From Stenotrophomonas nitritireducens (GTDB lineage: Bacteria; Pseudomonadota; Gammaproteobacteria; Xanthomonadales; Xanthomonadaceae): a stretch of DNA of 64,000 nt. The stretch spans positions 1,426,001-1,490,000 of the forward strand of contig NZ_CP016756.1 in NCBI RefSeq assembly GCF_001700965.1. Direction: 5' to 3'. Of this stretch, positions 39,535-48,486 are shown in pieces (the stretch's first letter is position 1; each line of letters opens with the position of its first letter). The notes below the pieces were generated by a model. That model saw nothing but the letters and a program-made list of their open reading frames with translations, was not told the origin of the DNA and did no database searches. A program made the position numbers and the translations under genes.

Positions 39535-40467
39535 ATGTCCGCTTTGATCTGTGGTTCCCTTGCCTTTGACACCATCATGGTGTTCCCGGACCAGTTCAAG
39601 AACCACATCCTGCCGGACAAGGTGCACATCCTGAACGTGTCGTTCCTGGTGCCGCGCATGCGTCGCGAACTGGGCGGTTGCGCGGGCAACATCGCCTACA
39701 ACCTGAAGCTGCTGGGCGGCAGCCCGATCCCGATGGGCACCGTGGGCCAGGATTTCGCCCCCTACCGCGAACACTTCGAGCGCATGGGCATCGACCTGAG
39801 CCAGGTGCGGGTGCTGGAAGACATGTTCACCCCGCAGTGCTTCATCACCACCGACCACGACAACAACCAGATCACCGCCTTCCACCCGGGCGCGATGATG
39901 CGTTCGCACGAGAACCACGTGCGCGACGTGCCGGGCGTCACTTTCGGCATCGTTGCCCCGGATGGCCGCGAAGGCATGATCCAGAACGCGGCTGAATTCG
40001 TGGAATGCGGCATCCCCTTCATCTTCGATCCGGGCCAGGCGCTGCCGCTGTTCAACGGCCCGGAACTGCGCGAGTTCATCGAGCAGGCCGACTACGTGGT
40101 GGTCAACGACTACGAGTCCAACCTGCTGCAGCAGCGCACCGGCTGGAGCGAGACCGACATCGTCTCGCGGACCAAGGCCTACATCACCACCCAGGGCCCG
40201 CGTGGCGCGATCATCCACACCCCGGAAAAGACCTTCGACATTCCGCCTGCGCATGAGCGCCGCGTGGTCGACCCGACCGGTTGTGGCGACGCCTTCCGCG
40301 CCGGCCTGATCTTCGGCATCGAGAAGGGCATGGACTGGCTGACCGTAGGCCGCATGAGCAACCTGATGGGCGCGCTGAAGGTGGAACACCCCGGCACGCA
40401 GAACCAGCGCTTCGACTTCGCCGAGTTCAACGACCAGTTCAAGCAGCAGTTCGGCTACGGCCTCTAA
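39535..40467 (+). CDS. PfkB-family kinase (adenosine kinase-like)
   Basis: 310 residues from ATG MSALICGSLAFDTIM; the open frame upstream runs antisense to mreB and is not used. First PfkB signature GGCAGNIAYNLKLLGG; second DPTGCGDAFRAGLIFG with the catalytic Asp; NDYESN is the NxxE-type metal loop. The N-terminal region is closest in style to bacterial adenosine/sugar kinases; the exact substrate cannot be set from sequence. Divergent from mreB; followed by a strong terminator. Confidence 0.9.
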   Translation: MSALICGSLAFDTIMVFPDQFKNHILPDKVHILNVSFLVPRMRRELGGCAGNIAYNLKLLGGSPIPMGTVGQDFAPYREHFERMGIDLSQVRVLEDMFTPQCFITTDHDNNQITAFHPGAMMRSHENHVRDVPGVTFGIVAPDGREGMIQNAAEFVECGIPFIFDPGQALPLFNGPELREFIEQADYVVVNDYESNLLQQRTGWSETDIVSRTKAYITTQGPRGAIIHTPEKTFDIPPAHERRVVDPTGCGDAFRAGLIFGIEKGMDWLTVGRMSNLMGALKVEHPGTQNQRFDFAEFNDQFKQQFGYGL

Positions 40468-40470
40468 GAA

Positions 40471-40500
40471 AAACGGCGCCCACAAGGCGCCGTTTTTTTT
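40471..40500 (+). terminator. Strong intrinsic terminator after PfkB gene
   Basis: AAACGGCGCC, loop CACAA, GGCGCCGTTT, then a T run to 40500. Confidence 0.95.
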
Positions 40501-40509
40501 AACCCGCAC

Positions 40510-40765
40510 GTAGTGCCGAGCCATGCTCGGCAGGGGCTCTACCGGCAAACCCAACTGTAGTGCCGAGCCATGCTCGGCAGAGGCCCTACAAGCAATCCAT
40601 CAGCGGCATGGCATTGTTTGTAGGAGCGGCGTAAGCCGCGAAGCTCGCACACCCCCAGCTAGCGCAATCACCTGCAGCCCGGCATTGCCAGCTTCGCGGC
40701 TTACGCCGCTCCTACAACAACAGGCTTTATCGGTAACGCTCCAGCCGAGCATGGCTCGGCTCTAC
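40510..40765. repeat. Repeat array: two SMAG, GTAGGAGCGGC pair, inverted SMAG
   Basis: SMAG units at 40510-40532 and 40557-40579; the GTAGGAGCGGC family at 40620-40645 and inverted at 40690-40715; an inverted SMAG at 40744-40765. The last unit runs into the 3' end of the HAD gene. Confidence 0.9.
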
Positions 40766-41406
40766 AGGGATACTGCGGCCTGCCAATGCTGCAGCAACTG
40801 CGCACAATCACGCAGCTGCCATTGCGCCATGCCCGGCCAGGGATCTTCCGGCAGGTTGACCAGGACTGCGGGCACACCGGCCGCCTTGGCGGTGGCCAGG
40901 TCGTAGTAATGATCACCGACCATGCGCATCGCAGCCGGCGCCACATCCCAGCGCGCAGCAAAATACTGCAGGCCAGCCGGCGATGGCTTGGGCTCGGCCT
41001 CGTCGCGGCCGATGATCTCCCCGGCCGCAAAACACTCCGCCAGCCCAATCGCTGCCAGGGTTACTTCGGCCAGTTCACGCGCATTGCGGGTAAGAATGCC
41101 CAGCCGGCAGCCGTCGGCATGCAGCGCGCGGATCAAGGCCTGCGCACCGGGCGCGGCGACCGCCGCCTCGGCCAATACAAGCTCATGCTGCATCAACCAG
41201 GCATGGTTGTCGGCGGCCTGTTGCGGAGGCAGCGCGGCCAGGTGCTGCAGGATGTCCGCACCCGGCGGAATCTGCAGCTCGCGCCGGATCAGCTCGAAAT
41301 CATGCACCGGCTCGGTCAGGGTGCCGTCCATGTCGAACACCCAATGGCGGCTGGCGGCGACCTCGCACCGCTCCGGCACATCAGCGAGCACCGGCCTCAA
41401 TCCCAA
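40762..41406 (-). CDS. HAD-superfamily phosphatase (Gph-like)
   Basis: 214 residues. HAD motifs: I WVFDMDGTLTEP, II GILTRNARE, III KPSPAGL, IV MVGDHYYDL. The helical cap follows motif I. The start is uncertain: TTG overlapping the upstream lipoprotein gene by 10 bases, or GTG five codons later. The stop codon is the TAG inside the GTAG head of an inverted SMAG repeat. It may act on small phosphate esters such as phosphoglycolate; the substrate is not proven. Confidence 0.87.
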   Translation of the reverse strand: MGLRPVLADVPERCEVAASRHWVFDMDGTLTEPVHDFELIRRELQIPPGADILQHLAALPPQQAADNHAWLMQHELVLAEAAVAAPGAQALIRALHADGCRLGILTRNARELAEVTLAAIGLAECFAAGEIIGRDEAEPKPSPAGLQYFAARWDVAPAAMRMVGDHYYDLATAKAAGVPAVLVNLPEDPWPGMAQWQLRDCAQLLQHWQAAVSL

Positions 41407-42131
41407 TTCGGCATCTGGCTGCCGTCCAGCCCACCCACTTCAAACACCGCCTTGCGGGTGCCGCCGGCCTGCACCGGGAATTCGATCTCGATGACCTTGG
41501 CCTTGCGCGCCTGCCGCCACAGCCCACGGTTGTCATCGATGAACATGGCGATGGCCTCGTCGGTATCCGGGCGGTGTGCGGCCATGTTGCGGGCCGGCGC
41601 ACCATCCACGCTGACCTTGACCTGGCAGCCACGGTAGCAGGCCTTGGCGAAGTCGCTGGACTGCAGCACCAGATAGGCGTGGCGCTTCCATTCCGGGTGA
41701 TCGCGGAACACCAGGTTCACCTGCTTGGCACCGGTGCTGTCCACCTCGACCCGGTCCTTGCTGTAGATCGCCGCCGAGCGCTGCGTACCGCCCTTCACCG
41801 GCACCTGGTTGTAGTTCCACAAGGCCTGCATGCGGCGCAGCTCGCTGGCGGCGGCAGCCTTCTCTCTGACCTCGGCAAAGCCCGGCTCGATGCGCTTGGC
41901 GGTTTCCGAATCCGGGTATTGATCAAGCAGTGCGGCGCCGTGGATGCGCGCTTTTTCCCAATCGGCAGCGGTCACGGCGGTGTCGTAGAGCTTGCCGATG
42001 CCCTCGGCGTCGGCCTCACGCTTGGCCCGCTCCTGCGCGGCGGCGGCTTCCTGTTGCTGACGCTCGGCCTCCGGATTGCTGCAGGCGGCCAGGGCGATGA
42101 CGCAGACGGCGCCGAGGATCAGGGGTTTCAT
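41397..42131 (-). CDS. Lipoprotein of unknown function
   Basis: 244 residues from ATG with GGAG 8 bases upstream (a TTG one codon earlier is possible). Lipobox LAAC at about residues 14-17; then a charged helical segment rich in Q/E/A/R, and a C-terminal beta-rich part (AYLVLQSSDFAKACYRGCQVKVSVDGAPARNM, AIAMFIDDNRGLWRQARKAKVIEIEFPVQ). I do not recognise a named family. Confidence 0.8.
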   Translation of the reverse strand: MKPLILGAVCVIALAACSNPEAERQQQEAAAAQERAKREADAEGIGKLYDTAVTAADWEKARIHGAALLDQYPDSETAKRIEPGFAEVREKAAAASELRRMQALWNYNQVPVKGGTQRSAAIYSKDRVEVDSTGAKQVNLVFRDHPEWKRHAYLVLQSSDFAKACYRGCQVKVSVDGAPARNMAAHRPDTDEAIAMFIDDNRGLWRQARKAKVIEIEFPVQAGGTRKAVFEVGGLDGSQMPNWD

Positions 42132-42416
42132 CAAGCAGCTCCATGGGATCAGGCGCGCGGTGGCGCGCGGCGATGGACACTGTAAACAAGTTTGGGCGGG
42201 GCGTGCGCGCGCTGCAGCGGTTTCGCGCCTGCGTGCGTGCGCAGATCAACGCGCACGCGGCGCCATCATGACGAACGCCAGCGCAGCGCGTTTGCTGTCA
42301 TTTGCATGCGACACCGCAACCGGCGCCGGCGCTAGTTGCGCCAGCACGGAATCAACGCATTCACGCCGCTGCCGCGGCAATCGCAACCACTGCACAGCAA
42401 CCGCCTGCCCGCGCCG
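42132..42416. other. Gap with no gene seen
   Basis: 285 bases upstream of the lipoprotein gene and downstream of the metallo-beta-lactamase gene. It is GC-rich with CGCGCG patches (42153-42182); no repeat family or credible ORF. Confidence 0.4.
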
Positions 42417-43463
42417 TCATGCCGCGTCCGGCGGCGCCTGCCGCCACCACCCCGTCGAAGGCGCAGGCTGACGGATATCCAGGCGCTCGCCCATCTGCGG
42501 CGCGGTCAACACCACGCCCTGCGCTTCGGCCAAGGCGGTTATGCGCTCGAACGGCTCAGTCCACGGATGCAGGGCAAGATCGAACGTGCCGTTGTGGATC
42601 GGCATCATCACCTTGCCACGCACATCCAGATGCGCCTGCAGGCTCTGTTCCGGCTGCATGTGCACGTCCGGCCAATCGGCGTCGTAAGCACCGGTTTCGA
42701 CCATGGCCAGGTCGAACGGGCCATAGCGCTCGCCGATTTTTGCAAAGCCATCGAAGTAACCACTGTCACCGCTGAAGAAAATCCGCGTATCGCCGTTGTC
42801 GATGACCCACGATGCCCACAACGTGCGGTTGCCATCGGACAGGCCACGGCCGGAGAAATGTTGCGCCGGGGTGGCGGCGATCTTCAGCCCTTCCACCCAG
42901 GTTTCCTGCCACCAGTCCAGCTGGGTGATCTTTTCCGGCGGCACGCCCCAGGCGATCAGGCGATCACCCACGCCCAGCGCGGTGACGAAGTGCCGCACCT
43001 TCGGCGCCAGCGCCAATACCGCGTCGTGATCGAGATGATCGTAATGGTCATGCGAAATGATCACGCCGGTGATCTCGGGCAGTTCCTCGATCGACAACGG
43101 CGGTGCATGGAAGCGCTTGGGGCCCATGAACGACAGCGGCGATACGCGTTCGCCGAACACCGGGTCGGTCAGCCAGAAGTGCCCACCAAGCTTCATCAGC
43201 ATGGTGGAGTGGCCCAGCCGCCACAGGCTTTGGTCCGGCGCGTCATGCAACGCTTGCCGGGTCAGCGCATGCACCGGAATCGCAACGTGCGGGGAAGCAT
43301 CGGCCGGCTTCTCGAACAGGAACCGCCACCACACTCTGGCGCCGCGCAGCCAGCCCAGTGGCTTGCGCTTGACCGGGTTGTGGAAGCGCCCGTCCCCGTA
43401 TTGCGGCGAGCGGTCATAGGCAACGACAGCACGCGCACTGGAGGTCAGCAGGCCCATGGACAT
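42417..43463 (-). CDS. Metallo-beta-lactamase-fold hydrolase (NAPE-PLD/UlaG-like)
   Basis: 348 residues from ATG MSMGLLTSSAR; the longer frame extends over the divergent TetR gene and is not used. The N-terminal NPVKRKPLGWLRGARVWWRFLFEKP and GHSTMLMKLGGHFWLTDPVF are followed by the metal motif ISHDHYDHLDHD, FFSGDSGYF, and IHNGTFDLALHPW. This pattern matches COG2220 relatives of N-acyl-phosphatidylethanolamine phospholipase D. The substrate is unknown. Probably controlled by the adjacent TetR repressor. Confidence 0.88.
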   Translation of the reverse strand: MSMGLLTSSARAVVAYDRSPQYGDGRFHNPVKRKPLGWLRGARVWWRFLFEKPADASPHVAIPVHALTRQALHDAPDQSLWRLGHSTMLMKLGGHFWLTDPVFGERVSPLSFMGPKRFHAPPLSIEELPEITGVIISHDHYDHLDHDAVLALAPKVRHFVTALGVGDRLIAWGVPPEKITQLDWWQETWVEGLKIAATPAQHFSGRGLSDGNRTLWASWVIDNGDTRIFFSGDSGYFDGFAKIGERYGPFDLAMVETGAYDADWPDVHMQPEQSLQAHLDVRGKVMMPIHNGTFDLALHPWTEPFERITALAEAQGVVLTAPQMGERLDIRQPAPSTGWWRQAPPDAA

Positions 43464-43539
43464 GGCATTCAGCACCGTCAGAAAAGGGGAAACGCGGCAG
43501 GCGGTGACATGGCAACACCGCCCGGAAAGTACACCGCAA

Positions 43540-43569
43540 AGTCTACTTCCGTTTCGAAGAAAGTAAACT
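43540..43569. promoter_or_regulatory. Candidate TetR operator
   Basis: AGTCTACTT (43540-43548) and AAGTAAACT (43561-43569) form an imperfect inverted repeat matching at 10 of 15 pairs, midway between divergent starts. Confidence 0.5.
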
Positions 43570-43583
43570 GAACGGTGTAAAAT

Positions 43584-44216
43584 ATGGAAATGACCGCCCC
43601 CAAGCGCCCCCTCCGCCTGACCGACCGCAAACGCGAGGCCATCCTGCGCGCGGCTGCGGCCGAGTTCCGCGAGCTGGGCTTCGCCGGCACCAGCATGGAT
43701 CGCATCGCCGCCACCGCCGAGGTATCCAAGCGCACGGTCTACAACCATTTCGCCAGCAAGGACGAACTGTTCACCGCCATTCTGTTGCAGCTGTGGGACG
43801 CCAGCCAATCGCTGGAGGCACTCAGCTACGACCCGCTGCGACCGCTGCGCGAGCAGCTGCTGGCCTTGGTCGCGCAGAAGCTGTGCCTGCTCAGCGACCC
43901 CAACTTCATCGAGCTGTCGCGCGTGGCCATGGCCGAGCTGCTGCATGCGCCGGAACGGGCACGGCTGATGATGGACAAGCTGGCCGAGAAGGAAGAAGGC
44001 CTCACCCGCTGGATCCGCGCCGCACAGGCCGATGGCCGCCTGCGCGATGACATTGCCGCGGCCGACGCCGCTCATCAGCTGCAAGCCATGGTCAAGGCAT
44101 TCGCGCTGTGGCCGCAGATGGCACTGGGCGCCGCGCCATTGGATGCCAACGCACAGCAGCAGGTGATGCACGACTGCGTGGACATGTTCCTGGCGCTGCG
44201 CGCGCTTACGCCCTGA
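43584..44216 (+). CDS. TetR-family transcriptional regulator
   Basis: 210 residues. N-terminal TetR HTH: REAILRAAAAEFRELGFAGTSMDRIAATAEVSKRTVYNHFASKDELF. The C-terminal TetR_C-like ligand domain is all helical. Alternative start is the Met two codons on. Divergent from the MBL-fold hydrolase with only 120 bases between, so local control is likely. Confidence 0.92.
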   Translation: MEMTAPKRPLRLTDRKREAILRAAAAEFRELGFAGTSMDRIAATAEVSKRTVYNHFASKDELFTAILLQLWDASQSLEALSYDPLRPLREQLLALVAQKLCLLSDPNFIELSRVAMAELLHAPERARLMMDKLAEKEEGLTRWIRAAQADGRLRDDIAAADAAHQLQAMVKAFALWPQMALGAAPLDANAQQQVMHDCVDMFLALRALTP

Positions 44217-44389
44217 GTGCAGCGCGGGACCTGCAGCCCGCTCCGCCCGCCAGCTGCAGGGAATCATCGGTCGGCTTTGCCGCGGCCGAGTTGACTACAC
44301 GTGTCGTTACGTTTGACACTGCGCCGGCGACATCGCCGTTCGTACACTCTGCGAACACGCCCACCGGGCCCTTCGCAGACACACGCAAC

Positions 44390-45703
44390 GTGCGCACTTC
44401 ACTGACATTGTCTTCGCTGTTGTTGTCCGTACTCCCGCTCAATGCCCTCGCCGCCGATCAATGGATCCTGGCCACCGACCTGTGGGGCAACAGCGCCCAG
44501 CAGACCTTGAATCTGGACGTGCAAGGCACGCGTGTGAGCGGAACATTGGGCGGCGACCCGATAAGCGGCAGCTTGAACGGCACGCAGTTGAAGTTCACCG
44601 CAACCGGCAGCGATGGCCAGGTCTACCACTACGACGGCCGCATCGAAGGCAGCCGCATGCAGGGCCGCAGCGACGAGCCAGACACCAACAATCGCAGAGC
44701 GCGTGCGGCGCACACGTTCACCGCATGGCGGGTACCGGCACGGGCAGACAGCGCACCGCGCCTGCATCACTTCAGGCCCACCGACTACTCCAATACCTTC
44801 AGCGCTGATCGCGCACCGGTGCTGGTGATCTGGCCGGGCGATTCGGTGCAGACCAAGACGCTGGATTCGGGCGGCGTCGACGAGCATGGCGTCACCCGCG
44901 CCTTGTTCGGCAACCCGCAGGTCGGGCCGTTTTTCGTCGCCGGTGCCGAACCCGGCGATACCTTGGCGATCACGATCAACGCACTCAAGCTCAACCGCGA
45001 TTACGCCGACAGCCTTGACGGCATCGTCAGCCGTTTGAAGACCCCGCGCGTCGCCACCGAAACCGCGGCGCTGGGCAATCCGGTGCGCTGGCAACTGGAC
45101 CGCGTGCGCGGCATGGCGCGGCCGCAGGATGCGAGTGGTGCGATGAAGAACTTCGAAATCCCGATCAAGCCGATGCTCGGCGGGCTCGCCGTTGCCCCCG
45201 GTTTTGGTTACCCGCCGTTCTCCACCGGCGATACCGGCGACTTCGGCGGCAACATGGATTTCAACGCCGTGGCCGAGGGCAACACGGTGTACCTGCAGGT
45301 GCAGCAGCCCGGCGCGCTGCTCTATCTGGGCGATGGCCATGCCCTGCAGGGCGACGGCGAAACCACCCAATGGGCATTGGAAACCTCGCTGGATGTAGCG
45401 GTGAAAGTTGAACTGATCAAGAAGCACACCATCGCCACGCCACGGGTGGAATCGCCCACGCAGATTATGACTTTGGGGCAAGCCGGCTCCAGCGATGACG
45501 CGCTGCGCCTGGCCACCTCCGGCATGCTGCAGTGGCTGCGCCAGTCCTATGCCTTGGATATGTCGCAGGCCACCCAGGTGCTCGGCGTGGCCGCGCAGTA
45601 CAACGTGGTCAATCTCGCAGGCCGCAGCGTGGGCGTAGCGGCAAAGATCGACAAGGCAGTGTTGAAGAGCTTGCCGCCCGCAGATGCAAGGACCGGCAAC
45701 TGA
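44390..45703 (+). CDS. Exported acetamidase/formamidase-like protein
   Basis: 437 residues from GTG, chosen because it gives a clean signal peptide (RTSLTLSSLLLSVLPLNALA). The N-terminal about 100-residue beta domain (DLWGNSAQQTLNLDVQGTRVSGTLGGDPISGSLNG) is followed by an acetamidase/formamidase fold: VLVIWPGDSVQTKTLDSGGVDEHG, GPFFVAGAEPGDTLAITINAL, PFSTGDTGDFGGNMD, QPGALLYLGDGHALQGDGE. These match the FmdA_AmdA family metal and substrate loops. Export and the extra N-terminal domain are unusual. No ribosome-binding site is visible. Confidence 0.8.
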   Translation: MRTSLTLSSLLLSVLPLNALAADQWILATDLWGNSAQQTLNLDVQGTRVSGTLGGDPISGSLNGTQLKFTATGSDGQVYHYDGRIEGSRMQGRSDEPDTNNRRARAAHTFTAWRVPARADSAPRLHHFRPTDYSNTFSADRAPVLVIWPGDSVQTKTLDSGGVDEHGVTRALFGNPQVGPFFVAGAEPGDTLAITINALKLNRDYADSLDGIVSRLKTPRVATETAALGNPVRWQLDRVRGMARPQDASGAMKNFEIPIKPMLGGLAVAPGFGYPPFSTGDTGDFGGNMDFNAVAEGNTVYLQVQQPGALLYLGDGHALQGDGETTQWALETSLDVAVKVELIKKHTIATPRVESPTQIMTLGQAGSSDDALRLATSGMLQWLRQSYALDMSQATQVLGVAAQYNVVNLAGRSVGVAAKIDKAVLKSLPPADARTGN

Positions 45704-45749
45704 GGATTGTGATCGAAATCTGATGGCGGTTACGCCGCATCTCGCGCAG

Positions 45750-46027
45750 GAAGCCGCCGCGCTCTGGACTGTCGTACAACCTGATCGACAAAGCCGTCAC
45801 CCTGTAGCGCCGAGCCATGCTCGGCAGAAGCTTCACCGATAGAGCCCCAGCCGAGCATGGCTCGGCTCTACAAAAAAAGCTCCGCGCCGGAAGCCGACGC
45901 GCGTTGGACCGTCGTACAACCTGTTCAACAAAGCCCCCACCCTGTAGTGCCGAGCCATGCTCGGCAGAGGCCTCATCGGTAAAGCCACAGCCGAGCATGG
46001 CTCGGCTCTACAAAAAAGCGCCGCGCG
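45750..46027. repeat. 140-bp tandem duplication carrying SMAG pairs
   Basis: Two imperfect copies, 45750-45889 and 45890 to about 46027. Each has a SMAG unit (45804-45826; 45944-45966) and an inverted SMAG (45850-45871; 45990-46011), plus shared flanks such as GTCGTACAACCTG. All matching points are offset by exactly 140 bases. Confidence 0.9.
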
Positions 46028-46031
46028 AACA

Positions 46032-46063
46032 GCCCCGGGTGCGCTGCGCTTACCCGGGCTACG
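46032..46063. repeat. GC-rich dispersed repeat, copy 1
   Basis: AGCCCCGGGTGCGCTGCGCT followed by TACCCGGGCTAC, with CCCGGGT/ACCCGGG inverted ends. A second nearly identical copy is at 56251-56281, also directly after an inverted SMAG. Confidence 0.8.
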
Positions 46064-46102
46064 GAATCCTTGGCGCCCGTGCAATTCCTGCGGTTCACGG
46101 CA

Positions 46103-46138
46103 ACACAAAAACAAACGGCGAGCCAAAGCTCGCCGTTT
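46103..46138 (-). terminator. Terminator of the M1 peptidase gene
   Basis: AAACGGCGAGC, loop, GCTCGCCGTTT; on the minus strand followed by GTTTTTGTG. Confidence 0.8.
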
Positions 46139-46161
46139 GCGTTGAAGCGTGCGGACGCCGA

Positions 46162-48114
46162 TTACTGCTTCGGCGCAGCTTCCTGCTTCGGTGCGGCTTC
46201 GGCCTTGGCGATCATGTCTTCCACCGAGGCGGTGGTGATCGGGTGATAGCCCGGCTTGGCCTTGGCAAACACTTCCTTGGCGAAGGCCAGGCCTTCCGGC
46301 GTCTTCAGCAGCTCGGCATAGATCGGCAGCACCAGCTTGCGGCGGCCCACGCGCTGGATGAACTCACCGGCTGCGGCCTGCGCATCGGTGTAGCCGCTGC
46401 GGATGGCCAGCGGGTACCAACGCATCGCGATTTCGCCGTTCGGCGTACCGGTGAAGTGGTAACCCTTGTCCAGCGCCGCCAGCTTCTCGATCGGCTGGGT
46501 GGCGCCCAGGCCGTCAATGAAGCGCACCCATTCCTGAGTGTTCCACTCACGCGTTACCTGGTTGCTCGGCAGCGCGCTGCTGCCCAGGAAGGCAATGCGC
46601 GCAGTGTCCACCACGGCGAAGTTGCGCGAACGCGCCTTGCTGGCGAATGCCGGAATACCCGGCTCTTCCAGCCATGCCTTCAGCTCGGCATCGGTCACCG
46701 CCGAAGGGTTCTTCGGCAGCAGGTTCTTCTTCATGTACTCGACGAACTGGTCGGTATTGGCGCTCTGGAACGCATGGTCGTCGAACCAGCCACGCAGGAA
46801 CGGATCAAACACCGCACGACCAAAACGCTGCTCCAGGAACTGCAGGAACCACGCGCCCTTGACGTAAGCCACCTGGCTCAGCGCTTCGTCCGGGTCACGC
46901 TCGTTCAACGGCGGCAGGGCCAGTGCCTGGTCGGCCGGGCTCATGTCCTTCACTTCGTTGAGCAGATCGGTCTGGTCGATCTCGCGCTCCATCTCGGCCA
47001 TCTCCGTGCCATACAGCGCCTCGGTGATGCGGCCCTGCACGTAGGTGGTGAAACCTTCGTTGAGCCAGATGTCCTTCCAGCTGGCGTTGGTCACCAGGTT
47101 GCCGGACCAGCTGTGGGCCAGTTCGTGCGCGACCAGCGACACCAGCGACTTGTCGCCCACGATCACGGTCGGGGTGGCGAAGGTCAGGCGCGGGTTTTCC
47201 ATGCCGCCGAACGGGAACGACGGCGGCAGCACCAGCATGTCGTAACGGCCCCAACGGTATTCGCCGTACAGGTTCTCGGCGGCACCAATCATCTTCTCGG
47301 TGTCTTCGAACTCCTTGGCGGCCTTGGTGACCATGGCCGGCTCGGCCCACACGCCGGAACGCTCGGAGATCGGCTCGAACACCAGGTCACCGGCGGCGAT
47401 GGCCAGCAGGTAGGACGGGATCGGCTGCGGCATCTTGAAGGCGTAATCGCCATCACGTGCGGCCTTGGGATCGTTGTCGGCGCTCATCAGCACCATCACG
47501 TCCGGGCGGCTGCTGACGTGCGCGCTATAGGTAAAGCGGACGCTCGGAGTGTCCTGCAGCGGCACCCACGAACGGGCGTGGATGGCCTGCGACTGGCTGA
47601 ACATGAAGGGCAGCTTCTTGCCCTCGGTCATGGCCGGGTCCAGCCACTGCAGGCCGGAGGCGGTCGGCGCGGTGTGGTAGGTGATGCGCACCGAGGTCGG
47701 CTGGTCCGGGGTTTCGATGCTCAGCTTGCTGCCGAACACCTTGTCGGCCGGCGCGAGTTCGAACTGCAGCGGGGTGGCGGTGCCATCGGCGGCCAGCGCC
47801 TCGACCTTTTCAACGCTCAGCTCGCGGGTATCAAGCAGCAGCTGCTTGGCTGCCTTGTCCTTCCACTCCAGCGTGTAGGTGGCGGTACCGCCGATCTGCT
47901 TGGCGTCGAAATCAACCTTCAGATCCAGCGCCAAGTCCTTGATGACGACCTTGTCGGGTTCTGCGTAGGAGCTTTCATCGTGGCTGCGGCTGACGGTATT
48001 CACGGCGGCGGCGGGCTTCTGGGCGACGGGGTCGACGGTGGGAGCTGCAGGCTCCTTGGCACAGCCGGCGACAAGCGCCACGGCCAGGGGCAGCATCAGG
48101 AACGAAGAACGCAT
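46162..48114 (-). CDS. M1-family metallopeptidase, lipoprotein
   Basis: Zinc aminopeptidase related to leukotriene A4 hydrolase. 650 residues; lipobox ALVAGC (C18) implies membrane anchoring. Exopeptidase motif GGMEN at 303-307, zinc site H330-E331-x-x-H334 with E353 in WLNEGFTTY. The C-terminal helical domain matches LTA4H-type M1 enzymes. The tail repeats AAPKQ. Single-gene unit. Confidence 0.94.
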   Translation of the reverse strand: MRSSFLMLPLAVALVAGCAKEPAAPTVDPVAQKPAAAVNTVSRSHDESSYAEPDKVVIKDLALDLKVDFDAKQIGGTATYTLEWKDKAAKQLLLDTRELSVEKVEALAADGTATPLQFELAPADKVFGSKLSIETPDQPTSVRITYHTAPTASGLQWLDPAMTEGKKLPFMFSQSQAIHARSWVPLQDTPSVRFTYSAHVSSRPDVMVLMSADNDPKAARDGDYAFKMPQPIPSYLLAIAAGDLVFEPISERSGVWAEPAMVTKAAKEFEDTEKMIGAAENLYGEYRWGRYDMLVLPPSFPFGGMENPRLTFATPTVIVGDKSLVSLVAHELAHSWSGNLVTNASWKDIWLNEGFTTYVQGRITEALYGTEMAEMEREIDQTDLLNEVKDMSPADQALALPPLNERDPDEALSQVAYVKGAWFLQFLEQRFGRAVFDPFLRGWFDDHAFQSANTDQFVEYMKKNLLPKNPSAVTDAELKAWLEEPGIPAFASKARSRNFAVVDTARIAFLGSSALPSNQVTREWNTQEWVRFIDGLGATQPIEKLAALDKGYHFTGTPNGEIAMRWYPLAIRSGYTDAQAAAGEFIQRVGRRKLVLPIYAELLKTPEGLAFAKEVFAKAKPGYHPITTASVEDMIAKAEAAPKQEAAPKQ

Positions 48115-48250
48115 TGATCTGGAACCGGTTCAGGGGATAACTGGCGATTTTAAACCCGAAAGCCCGTGGCGGATGCGGCAGTGCGGCAAGCGACTCCCCC
48201 GCAGGCTTTGCGGAAGCTGCCGGGATGCGTGAATCAGCTCACGGACCACG

Positions 48251-48384
48251 GTAGTGCCGAGCCATGCTCGGCAACGGCCTTACCAGCAGGGGCAAAAGCT
48301 GAAAAGCCAACCCCTCCCCAGCCCTCCCCTTGGCCTGCGGCCAAAGGGAGGGGGCAGAAGCGTAGTGCCGAGCCATGCCCGGCA
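48251..48384. repeat. Two SMAG units flanking a GGGAGGGG-type palindrome
   Basis: SMAG at 48251-48273 and a variant (GCCCGG stem) at 48362-48384; between them CCCTCCCCTTGGCC pairs with GGCCAAAGGGAGGG at 48309-48355. The rest of the 48115-48434 gap shows no gene. Confidence 0.85.
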
Positions 48385-48434
48385 GGGGCTTTACCAGCAA
48401 AGCCAACGACTAAAAAAACCGCCACCCCACATAC

Positions 48435-48457
48435 AAAAAAGGCGGCCAATGGCCGCC
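48435..48457 (-). terminator. Terminator of ubiE
   Basis: GGCGGCC, AAT, GGCCGCC; on the minus strand followed by six T. Confidence 0.9.
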
Positions 48458-48486
48458 CTTTCCTCAACACACCCGGCAACCAAGCC

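Noticed and set aside
43464..44267. N-terminal extension of the metallo-beta-lactamase frame
   Set aside because: Antisense to a clear TetR gene; high GC keeps the frame open.
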